52,569 nt of DNA from Nymphaea colorata (Eukaryota > Streptophyta > Magnoliopsida > Nymphaeales > Nymphaeaceae): the NCBI RefSeq assembly GCF_008831285.2, contig NW_022204941.1, forward strand, positions 1 to 52,569, read 5' to 3'. The notes below the pieces were generated by a model. It saw nothing but the letters and a program-made list of their open reading frames with translations. It did no database searches and was not told where the DNA came from. Below, one piece after another: positions 44,602 to 52,569 of this stretch; the stretch's first letter is position 1; each line of letters starts with the position of its first letter. Both the position numbers and the translations under genes were made by a program.

Positions 44602-47600
44602 TGTTTGCATCCCAAAATTTTCATTGGTTTTGGAGTGCTCTAGAAAAATGAGGTTTTGTTTTAAAATATGAAAGAAAGGGACTCGCCCGTCGATACGAGG
44701 ATTGACCGTTCCCGGCGCCTTTACCGGGGGTAATCAACCCAAGGGTTATGTTTATCATTGATGCATTTCATTTTAACTTAAACATTTTTTTGATTCTATA
44801 TGCGGTGTTGAAAAATATTGAAAGTTTGGTGTTTCAAACTTTTGAAAAGATTCTTGGAGAATTGCTTGAGAATGTGAAATATTTTGAGAAAAACTAGAAT
44901 TGCGAAATCTTTGTAAATATCATTTGAAAAACTTGAAAATCATTTTGGTGTTCTCTTAAGACTTTAAGTAGGTTTGAGATTTTGCTCTAATTCCGTTACC
45001 ACCTAGTTAGAGTTCCATCTCAAATTGCTTAAGTTCTTTTGGAGATGTAATTGTCCTCACAAGTAACATTAAGTCAATGTGGATGCATGAATGCATTCAT
45101 CCTATATGATTGGAAGGATATAAAGCATTCCTACCACAACATTCATTTAAAGTCATTCCTACCGCAACATACATCTAAGATTTTTGTAATAAATATTTTT
45201 GATAAAAAGAAAAAAGTTTTTGAAAAAGGAATGGAGTTGTAGACCCTCAAGCATGATTCCAATATTGGTTCATTACTTGATTTTGGTCTTAGTGAAGTCG
45301 GCAAATGAAAAATTAAAATCTTAAATGATAAGAGAAAATATTGAAAGAATGAAAAAAATGAAAGACTTGATCCCAAGAGAGATATAGAGAAAGAGAGAGA
45401 AATAGATCTTGAAAATCATAAAATCAAATATTTAAAAGGAAGAGAGATACGTATTCATATACGTATTTATATATACATATGTATATATGTATAGATATGT
45501 ATATGAAACCTTGTGAAAATGAAGCTTAAGTCAAATAGAGAAGAGAATATCATTTTAGAAAGTGAGAGAGATTTAAAATGGAATACATGTATATATATTT
45601 ATGTATACGTATATGAGAGTTTGTAAAAAGATATGTTAAATCATAAAGAGAGAATGACAAAGAAAGATATTCATGTGCACACATACGTATATAACATGTA
45701 TATATGCATATGTCTTCATGAGTATTAAAATCAAAAAGTGAAGTGAAAATAGCCGACTTCAATTTTTGATGTAGGCCGGAGGGGAACTTGGGCTCATGCA
45801 AGAACCTAAGTTAAGTCTCCAAGGCCGTATTAGAGAGATTTCTTTTGAAAATATTTTAGAAAATAGAATGTTATGATTTTGGTTACAAGAAAATATGTTT
45901 CTTCCACCGTTGGGTATGAAAGAAAATCAAGCAATATAACGAGGCACTCGTTAGGGTTCCTAATTAGATGATTGAGAAGGAAACTACACGTAATGACATG
46001 AAGATGCATTTTTAATATGTACATATTCGTGAGGGTTTTCCCCGGTTGGACAAGCCCCAACCTCAAAAATCAACATGAAAATAAAGAGTCCCCAAACCAA
46101 ACTCTCATTCCCACCATATATTCACATATAAATGGAAAACCAAGCAACTATGCATGGATAATGTATAGACAATATTCAAGGAAGGAAAGAGAGAGAGAAA
46201 GAGAGATGGAAATAGAAATATTCAACTAGGAGGGAGGGCATGATGTAACTATGAAATGGAAGATCATCTCATCTTTTTATGCTCCCGGTGCACTTGAGCA
46301 TAGCTTCTTATCTCTAAAAAGAGATTGAGTGCTATTTCCTTTGGCCATGGGGAGAGGAAGATAAGAAGAAAATGAGGAAAGCAAAAGAAGTCTATATTCA
46401 AGAAAGGAAAGAGCAACAACAACATGATTATATTTGAGAAAATGAATAATATTATTTAATCATAGAATGAAAGATTATCTCATCTTCTCATGCTCCCGGT
46501 GCTCTCGAGTATAGCCTTTTGACTCTAAAATAGAGAATGAGAGCTATCTCATATGACCATGGAGAGATGAAGAAGAGAGGAAAGAAAATAAAGAATGGAG
46601 TGAGGTTTGGATTACATACCTCTAAATGAGAAAGGCTTAGAGAAAATGAACACCCTAGCTTGAAGATCCTCTTGAGTGAAGCTCCAAGATGATGCCTCTA
46701 AAGGGGTTGTAACTTGCTCCAAATTGGAGAAGAAGAAAAATGGAAAGAGTAAGAGGGAGAGAGAAAGAACTCAAGAAAAACCCTAAGTTTTCAAGTGAGA
46801 ATAATCTATGGTTTCTCCCAAGGCCAACTCTTGCCCAAGATGGCGGATATGGGGGGTATTTGTAGAGGATTTGGGAGTCAAAACCCAATTTGAATTTTTT
46901 TTTAATTTCACCCCATTGTGATCCGAATTTCACATAATTTTGAATTATTTTGAAAAAGAAATGGTTTGAAAATGGGTATGATTGGCCATTAGGCTTATAA
47001 AAATATTTTTTTGGGTTGGGCTTTTGTCCACCCAAAAAGACCAAAATCGCACTCTAAAAGGAGGTTCTTTGTCAAAAGGAGGGGCAAATGGGTCTTAAGG
47101 AGGGGCAAATGGGTCTTGCGCACTAAAAAGACTAAAATTACCCTCTAAAAGGGGGTTTTTTGTCAAAAGAAGGGGCAAATGGGTCTTGCCCACCAAAAAG
47201 ACCAAAATTACCCTCTAAAAGGGCTTCTTTTGTTAAAAGGAGGGGCAAAAGAGTCTTGCCCACCAAAAATACCAAAATCGCTCTTTAAAAGGAGGTTTTT
47301 TGTCAAAAAGAGGGGCAAATGGGTCTTGCCTACTAAAAAGACCAAAATGGCCCTCTAAAAAGAGGTTTTTTTGTGAAAAGGAGGGGCAAATAGGTCTTGC
47401 CCACCAAAAAGACCAAAATCACCCTCTAAAAGGGGGTTTTTTTGTCAAAAGGAGGGGCAAATGGGTCTTGCTCTAATTTGGATATGAAAGTCAGATTTTG
47501 GATCTAATTTGAATTTGGTAATTAGATTTTGAGTTCGAAATACTAGATTTGGATCTAAACTTGGATTTTGGATCTAAACTTGGATTTAAAATTCATTTTA

Positions 47601-47660
47601 AGAACAATAGACCCAAAATTTTCATAGCCCCGTTTTTTGAAAAATTTGGGGTGATAACAG
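44602..47660 (-). repeat. 5' LTR of the LARD-like element
   Basis: Direct repeat of 38093-41205. Starts TGTTTGCATCCC and ends GGTGATAACA, the intact TG...CA form on the minus strand. It is about 50 bases shorter than the left LTR, largely because the minisatellite has one unit fewer. Confidence 0.88.
47028..47473. repeat. 70-bp minisatellite in the right LTR, six units
   Basis: Same unit as 40532-41019. The first unit contains an internal 22-base duplication ('AAGGAGGGGCAAATGGGTCT' twice near 47080-47115). One unit is missing relative to the left LTR. Confidence 0.92.
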
Positions 47661-47818
47661 ATGCCCCTCTTTGTTACTAAGCCGGCATTAGCCGTGCTTA
47701 ATGACAAAGATTAGCACCCCAAATTTTGAGTGATGAAAATTTTGGTTAAAAAGATTAAAGTGTTGAAAGTGAAAAGAAACAGACCATCGTAGGAATGTCC
47801 TAATTTGGGGTGATAACG
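47661..47818 (-). other. Scar at the outer edge of the LARD-like element
   Basis: 47661-47771 is a near-identical copy of the interior next to the 3' LTR (41206-41316), including the polypurine tract. 47772-47802 consists of two pieces copied from the flanking Copia in swapped order ('GAAACAGACCATCGTAGG' also at 47861, 'AATGTCCTA' also at 47832). 47803-47818 is a 16-base LTR end (ATTTGGGGTGATAACG). The target-site copy GAGCT follows at once. The parts are visible directly; their history as a deleted third LTR is inferred. Confidence 0.8.
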
Positions 47819-48530
47819 GAGCTCTTTCCAAAATGTCCTACGCATATTTCGTTTGAGTGAGAAACAGACCATCGTAGGTATGCAAGGCTTCGATCCAAAG
47901 AAAATAACTTAGTTGCCCCATATCTTTCACTAGAAATTTGACTTCAAGCTTGGGGATAAAATTCTGAATTCAGTTAGAAGAGCTGCCTATAAGAACCATA
48001 TTGTCGACGTAAATTAAAATAATAAGACAATGGCCATTTTCATGAAATGTGAACGTGGATGGATCTGAATAGCTGCTCTGAAAACTGTAAGTGAAAAGAA
48101 AATCACTTAGCCATTGAAACCAAGCTCTAGACACTTTCTTTAGCCATATAGTGCCTTTCGAAGATGACAAACACGATGCAGTAGAAGAGGATCTGCAAAC
48201 CCCGGTGGTTGTGACATATAGACCGTTTCGTGAAGCGATCCATGTAGGAAGGCATTTTTTAGATATAATTGTTTGATGTTCCATTTGAAGATGGTCGCAA
48301 TAGAAAGTACAAGTCATATAGTAGTTGGTCGAATGATGGGAGAGAAAGTGTCTCGGTAATCGATCCCTTCTACTTGAGTGAAACCCCAAGCAACTAGGCA
48401 TGCCTTTAAACGATCAAGACTTCCATATGCTTTGGGTTTGGATTTGAAAACCCATTTTGATCCAACGACGTTCATGTAAGGTTCTCTTGGAACTAAATCT
48501 CGTATATTATTAGATCTTAATGCAGTCATT
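47819..48530 (-). pseudogene. Copia-3 reverse transcriptase, right of the nested insertion
   Basis: RVT_2-type RT. The start '[20 protein letters not shown]' and '[17 protein letters not shown]' lie at 48480-48325. After frameshifts the catalytic box reads 'ILIYVDNMVLIGSS' (about 48035-47995), with Tyr-Val-Asp-Asn instead of Tyr-Val-Asp-Asp. 'GQLSYFLWIEALHTYDGLF' then 'LTQTKYA' follow to 47845, then a TAG. The frame reaches 47819 in the middle of a codon block that continues at 38092. The enzyme would copy element RNA into DNA; this one is inactive. Confidence 0.9.
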
Positions 48531-48891
48531 TATTCTTCCATGGCCGCTCTTCACCCATCATGCTTTAGACCTTGTTGAACTGTTTTGGGCTCTTTGGGAA
48601 TACTGGAATAGATGGTATGAATGTTGGCATACTTTGGATTAGGTTTGTGAATGCCTACCATAGCTGTAGTTAACATCATTCGGTTTCCTAGAGACATTGA
48701 TCTAGCCATAGATCTTGTTACTATGGTTTGAGTTCCCATAGAGGTTGATTGAAGACTGGTGTCACTTGTAGTTTCTGAACTATGTAAGCTTGGTGGAGAG
48801 TTTGGTGTTGGATCAGGTGGATCGGCTGGATGAATATTTGTATCGAGAGATCTATCCTGTGGCATGCTTTATTGGAGATCATCATAGACAT
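48531..48891 (-). pseudogene. Copia-3 integrase-RT spacer
   Basis: The frame 48551-48865 is rich in Pro, Ser and Thr ('HPADPPDPTPNSPPSLHSS') and includes 'TIVTRSMARS' and 'HKPNPKYANI', typical of the low-complexity linker preceding RT in plant Copia polyproteins. Confidence 0.8.
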
Positions 48892-49990
48892 TTAGACATG
48901 GATCTGGTGTAGGGCTGGAACCAGATTAGGGGTGATCGGAAGTTGGCATGGTTCTATCACTTGAAGTCTCGATATCAACAAAGGATAAAAAATCACTATC
49001 CATGACATCGTCCTTATAGAGAGAAGACAGATTTTGAAAGGGAATGGGTTTTCATCGAAGAGGACATGCCTGGATATGTATAGACGTCTGGAATTTGGTT
49101 TGAAACGTTTGCAACCATTATGAAATGTGTTATATCCAATAAATATACATGGAACAGATTTAGGGTCAAATTTGTTTTGAACATATCCTCTCAAATAAGG
49201 GAAGCACCTGCTGCCAAAGATATGCATGCTGGAATAATCAGGAATCCTTTTAAACAATATAGAGAAAGGTGACTGCATAGACAATGTTGAGGTGGGAAGC
49301 CTGTTCATAAGAAAAACAGCTGCTGAGAAGGCATCAATCCAAAATCTCTTTGGTGCATTTGAATGAAAGAGCAACGTTAGACCCGATTCAGTGATGGAGC
49401 GATGCTTGCACTCTGTTTTGACATTTTGCTCGGGTGTCTTGGGGCAGGAATACTGCCGAATTTGAAGGTTGTCGAGATATAATACGAAGCAGGAGCTTGT
49501 ATATTCGCCACCTCCATCACTTTGGAAAATTTTTATTTTACTGTCAAATTGGCGCTCAACCATTTTGTGAAAATGAACAAAGGCATAAAAAAAGTCAGAT
49601 TTGTGTCTTAGAGGGTAAAACCTTGTGAAATGGCTATTGCCATTGACAATTATAGCATGAAACCGATATTGTTCTCGAGATATAACTGGTGCCAGTCCCC
49701 AAAGATCACTGTGAATTTTTTTCAGTGGGAAAGAAACAATATCGTCTTTTTCAGTAAAAGGCAATTTGCAAGTTTTTTCCATTTGGCAACTAGCACAAAC
49801 CAAGAGAGAAATATTAGGTAAAACATCAATATATTCCTGGTTCTTAAAAAAAGGGAGAAGAACAGACCAAACGTGCATGCCAAAACTCTTCCGTCACTTG
49901 TGGGAAACATGATGAAAAGAAAATCTTATGATTTCTGTGATTGTTCACTACATAGAGTCTGCCTTGTTCACTCCCTATTGCCATTACTCT
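48892..49990 (-). pseudogene. Copia-3 integrase
   Basis: The longest open frame in the window (48892-49878, 328 residues). In order: Cys pair of the zinc domain ('CASCQMEKTCKLPF'), 'KIHSDLWGLAPV', the core strand 'FHAIIVNGNSHFTRFYPL' where the usual Val-Asp-Asp is Val-Asn-Gly, 'FQSDGGGEYTS' with the second Asp present, 'CPKTPEQNVKTECKHRSI' with the Glu present, and the C-terminal 'HIFGSRCFPYLR...VPCIFIGY' and 'YISRHVLFDENPFPF' blocks. Loss of the first acidic residue makes it inactive even though the frame is long. Confidence 0.92.
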
Positions 49991-50017
49991 GCCCATCCTT
50001 CTGTCCTTTAGAGTGCA

Positions 50018-50440
50018 TCAACCAGAGGTGAATTCGAAATCGTATGGAAAATCATTAGTCAATTTGCTAACATAAATGAGAGCTTTAGTGAGGCATGGAA
50101 CATAGAGAACATCGTTAATAGAAAGATTTGGGGAAATATCAGCCCGTCCAATGTGTGTGATTGCAATATGTTGCCCATTTCCAACAACAGTTGTATCAGA
50201 GCCAAAATAAGGAGAGATGTTCTTAAGTTTACATGTGTCTCTTGCCATATGCATTGTAGCTCCAGTATCAACTAGCCAGCCGAATTCTTGCAGATCATTC
50301 ATTGTGAGAGCTGCGAGGGCTTGAATGGCATCTTCCACTTGGAAGGAATGATTAAACCGATTGTAACATTTAATCACAGAGTAATTCTTTTTATTTCAAA
50401 TTTGACATATGATACCTTTGGAAGAATCGGAGGAGTTGGC
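50018..50440 (-). pseudogene. Copia-3 zinc knuckle and protease
   Basis: Zinc-knuckle remnant near 50415-50365 ('ICQI-stop-NKKNYSVIKCYNR'): the second Cys codon has become TGA and the His reads Tyr. The protease follows in the frame 50018-50377 with 'FGWLVDTGATMHMARD', the intact Asp-Thr-Gly of the retropepsin site, and 'LSINDVLYVPCLTKALIYVS'. Confidence 0.88.
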
Positions 50441-50559
50441 TGCACCATCGCATTTTGGCGGTTGAGGAAGATTTGCATTGTACCCTATTTGAGAAGGATT
50501 TGAATTGTATCCTCCTCCATGAGAGGGATTAAAGGTGTACCCCCTCCACGTCCTCCTCT

Positions 50560-51210
50560 ATAGTGTCGTCCTCACCCTCGGGAGACATGGTAAGTGCCCC
50601 GAGACCCGTTTTGCCCTTCACGTTGAGCATAGAAGGCAACTTGAGGTGAGGTATCGGAATTGATAAATTTGTTTCTCACTTCTAGACTTTGCAACAGAGA
50701 GACCAATTCTTCACAAGAAGGTACTGGTGGCTTGAGCGTAGCCATAACGAAAGGCTCATAGGCTTTCCATAACCGTTGGAGAAGCCAGAAGGTTTTCTCT
50801 TTGTATCCAATAGTTTTTCCAATAGTAGCCAAGTCATCACATTTGGCTTTGAACTTGGCGACATATACTTCAAGGGCATTGTTACCCTTTCTACATGTTG
50901 TAAGCATGTGTGTGAGATGAAATCCCCGTTCTTGGGATTGTTGGGTGAAAGCATCAACAGGAATGGGCCAAATCTCTTGAGAAGAGTTAAATCCAACAAC
51001 TAAACCAAGGACATTTTCAGACAACGTACCAGTAATCCATCCCTTTATAAGGCGATGGGATCAATGCCAAGATTCAAACTTGGGATTGGAGGTCAACTGT
51101 TGTGGATCAGCAGGATCAACAATATGGCCTGGTGGAGCAGGAGAACCTACGACCACACTAGGAAAGGCTTTCTTGCTGTTTTTCACACTATTCATCCTAT
51201 GTACACAATA
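50560..51210 (-). pseudogene. Copia-3 gag
   Basis: 'MNSVKNSKKAFPSVVVGSP' near 51200 starts the frame, then 'DPQQLTSNPKFESWH'. After a short disruption near 51060 comes 'ENVLGLVVGFNSSQEIW', 'ERGFHLTHMLTTCRKGNNAL', 'CDDLATIGKTIGYKEKTFW' and 'MATLKPPVPSCEELVSLLQS', the UBN2-type Copia gag core. A Gly/Arg-rich tail follows at about 50610-50500. It has few lesions compared with the other elements in the window. Confidence 0.9.
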
Positions 51211-51690
51211 CATTATATAGGGCAGCATGAAGCTGCATAAATCACCTGTAACCGATGAGAGATTTTTGGATATAATGATTTCATCAGTCTTTTTCTTTCC
51301 CTCTAATGTTTCAATTTGAGAGACGTGAGTCAATTCAGTGTCATTATGATTTTTCTTTTCTCTTTTCTTCTTAACGTTTCATCAGGATCATTTTTTTTTC
51401 TCCTTGCATTTCAGTGTAAGAACGTGACCATTACTGAATGACGTTGCATAAGAAGATTCATTTCTTGCTGAGTGTGGCATTGCACTTCCCATTTCTGTTT
51501 TCATTTTGGTGAGACGTTGTAGTTGTGTTGGGCGTTTCAGCATTTGAGTGAAAACTTCCATTTTGTTCCTTGCAGTTGATTTGGGCATTACATTATTTGA
51601 TTGAAAACCTCCTTGTTGGCTTGATCTCTCATGATTGTCATGAGCCAGTCTTAAACGGTTTTCCTTAATACAATAATATTATTATGACCT
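51130..51690 (-). repeat. 5' Copia module, inverted copy of 35510-36035
   Basis: The minus strand is largely open from about 51690 down to gag: 'NRLRLAHDNHERSSQQGGF', 'TARNKMEVFTQMLK', 'MPHSARNESSYATSFSNG', 'THVSQIETLEGKKKTDE', 'IIISKNLSSVTGD'. From 51600 inwards it matches 35510-36035 closely. Unlike in Copia-2, the last part runs in frame into the gag ATG region. No LTR end or primer site was found further right. Confidence 0.85.
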
Positions 51691-52569
51691 CTTTAGATTA
51701 TTGGCTGTTAGAATGATATGTATAGAGGGATAAAATTTTGGTATAGAAAGCATATTAAGAAGGTTCGGTCCTTCCAGTTTTCACTTTTCACCTATTCAAA
51801 TCAGACCTTAGGCATGCAATATCTTGGATCATATATATATGTAGCCCTCCACATACGTCTTGAAAAGGTCTAAGATGCCCACCTAAGCAAGAAATCAAGT
51901 CTAAGGTCTCTGAGAATACTTGTTTCTATAGGCCAATAAGCAATGCTAGTCCATCAATTGAGTTCTAATTCCAGATTTTTTAGAGTGACATCTCATCCAC
52001 ATCATGACAATGATGGTAGACGAAAGTGCAGTTTCTCGTCTCCACCGCTCTTTTCCTCATTCCTCTTCTTAGCCACATGTGCAGACCCGTCAAAGTCAGA
52101 TATGAGATCGAGTTGGCTGCACATCCTTATGAACTCACAAGTATACAGTACCATACCAAAAAGGATGGGGTTTTTGGTATTTTCAATTTTTTTGATGAAG
52201 TAATGTTAATTTTAGACTTTTTAACTTTTTCTTAACCTCTTTTTTAGCCTTTAAAAATGTTTCTTTATTATTATATACAGGGAAAAAGATGGGGTTTGGG
52301 TACTTTTGAATTTTTATTATATACAATGTGGAGACATAGCACACTATGATGTGACAGTGGCCACAAGATTCAAGCCTTGAACTACTTGAATATGAACTAC
52401 CTTGCGACCAAGTTGCCATATGTACCTGGAGGCAATCAACCAATCGTTATTCAAGTGATTCCGAATGAAGCATGATTTAGCCAATTCACCATCAATCGCC
52501 CATTTAAAAGACACAGATTTGCTTACGGGTTTCTCTCAGTTTCCACTTGATTTCACATTTCACTCAGAG
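51691..52569. other. Right-hand end, nothing recognised
   Basis: Short frames only. No LTR terminus for Copia-3 was found. A short stretch at 52020-52070 weakly resembles 5225-5285. Confidence 0.45.

Larger units (their letters stand above)
38093..47818 (-). mobile_element. LARD-like non-autonomous LTR retrotransposon nested in Copia-3
   Basis: Two direct repeats of about 3.1 kb (38093-41205 and 44602-47660) flank a 3.4-kb interior with no gag, protease, RT or integrase reading. The minus-strand LTR begins TGTTATCACCCC and ends GCAAACA. A tRNA-Arg-type primer site follows the right LTR and a polypurine tract precedes the left one, so the element reads right to left. This fits the plant class of large retrotransposon derivatives, which depend on proteins of coding relatives; the leader similarity to the Gypsy element at 28.5-34.8 kb suggests a Tat-type helper. 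The right edge (47661-47818) carries extra interior sequence and filler. The two LTRs differ at few positions, so the insertion is young compared with its surroundings. Confidence 0.85.

Noticed and set aside
47850-47890. A second 'GSKPC'-like Copia motif, which would make the right-hand Copia a different element from the left-hand piece
   Set aside because: This came from reading the wrong frame. In the correct frame the stretch reads 'YFLWIEALHTYDGLFLTQTK', which leads directly into the part found at 38092.
49434-49821. Plus-strand frames of 63-64 residues
   Set aside because: They are antisense shadows of the Copia-3 integrase.

Overview
The window looks like a gene-poor, AT-rich stretch of a flowering-plant nuclear genome. 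The evidence is degenerate Ty1/Copia and Ty3/Gypsy (Tat/Ogre-like) retrotransposons with plant-type tRNA primer sites, an L1-type LINE scrap, long (TA)n/(GA)n/(CT)n microsatellites, and broken genes of the plant-specific nepenthesin/CDR1-type aspartic protease family. I cannot fix the species. I found no intact protein-coding gene, no rRNA or tRNA gene and no CRISPR array.

Layout. 1-14.9 kb: two copies of a segmental duplication (1-1430 and 11287-12720), each carrying the start of a long LTR; the 3' end of a protease pseudogene (2578-2985); a second duplicated block (7255-8140 and 13735-14590); and a 3'-truncated Copia element on the minus strand with its 5' LTR and initiator-Met primer site (8545-10449). 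14.9-18.1 kb: a GC-richer island of unknown nature. 18.17-18.43 kb: a LINE reverse-transcriptase scrap. 18.4-28.5 kb: mostly non-coding, with two further protease copies, B (22042-23367) and C (27945-28527), inside a local duplication that includes their promoters. 28.5-34.8 kb: a truncated Tat/Ogre-like Gypsy element on the minus strand whose broken RT end is fused to copy C. 35.5-37.6 kb: a Copia fragment on the plus strand.

37.8-51.7 kb is the most informative part. A single minus-strand Copia element (gag, protease, integrase and most of RT at 47819-51700; end of RT/RNase H at 37830-38092) has been split by a 9.7-kb insertion. The insertion (38093-47818) has about 3.1-kb LTRs, a tRNA-Arg-type primer site, a polypurine tract and no coding capacity, so it is a LARD-like non-autonomous LTR element. 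The Copia reading frame resumes across it and a 5-bp target-site duplication (GAGCA/GAGCT) flanks it. The right end is not a simple LTR: internal sequence, filler DNA copied from the host Copia and a 16-bp LTR stub follow the second LTR. This suggests a former tandem array that lost its outer LTR.

Nothing here works together as a pathway. The relationships are of parasitism and derivation: the non-coding element shares leader and LTR-start sequence with the nearby coding Gypsy element, and two unrelated Copia lineages share an unusual 5' module. I do not see a clear new functional system. The best candidates for novelty are the LARD-like element with its tandem-array scar and the shared 5' Copia module.
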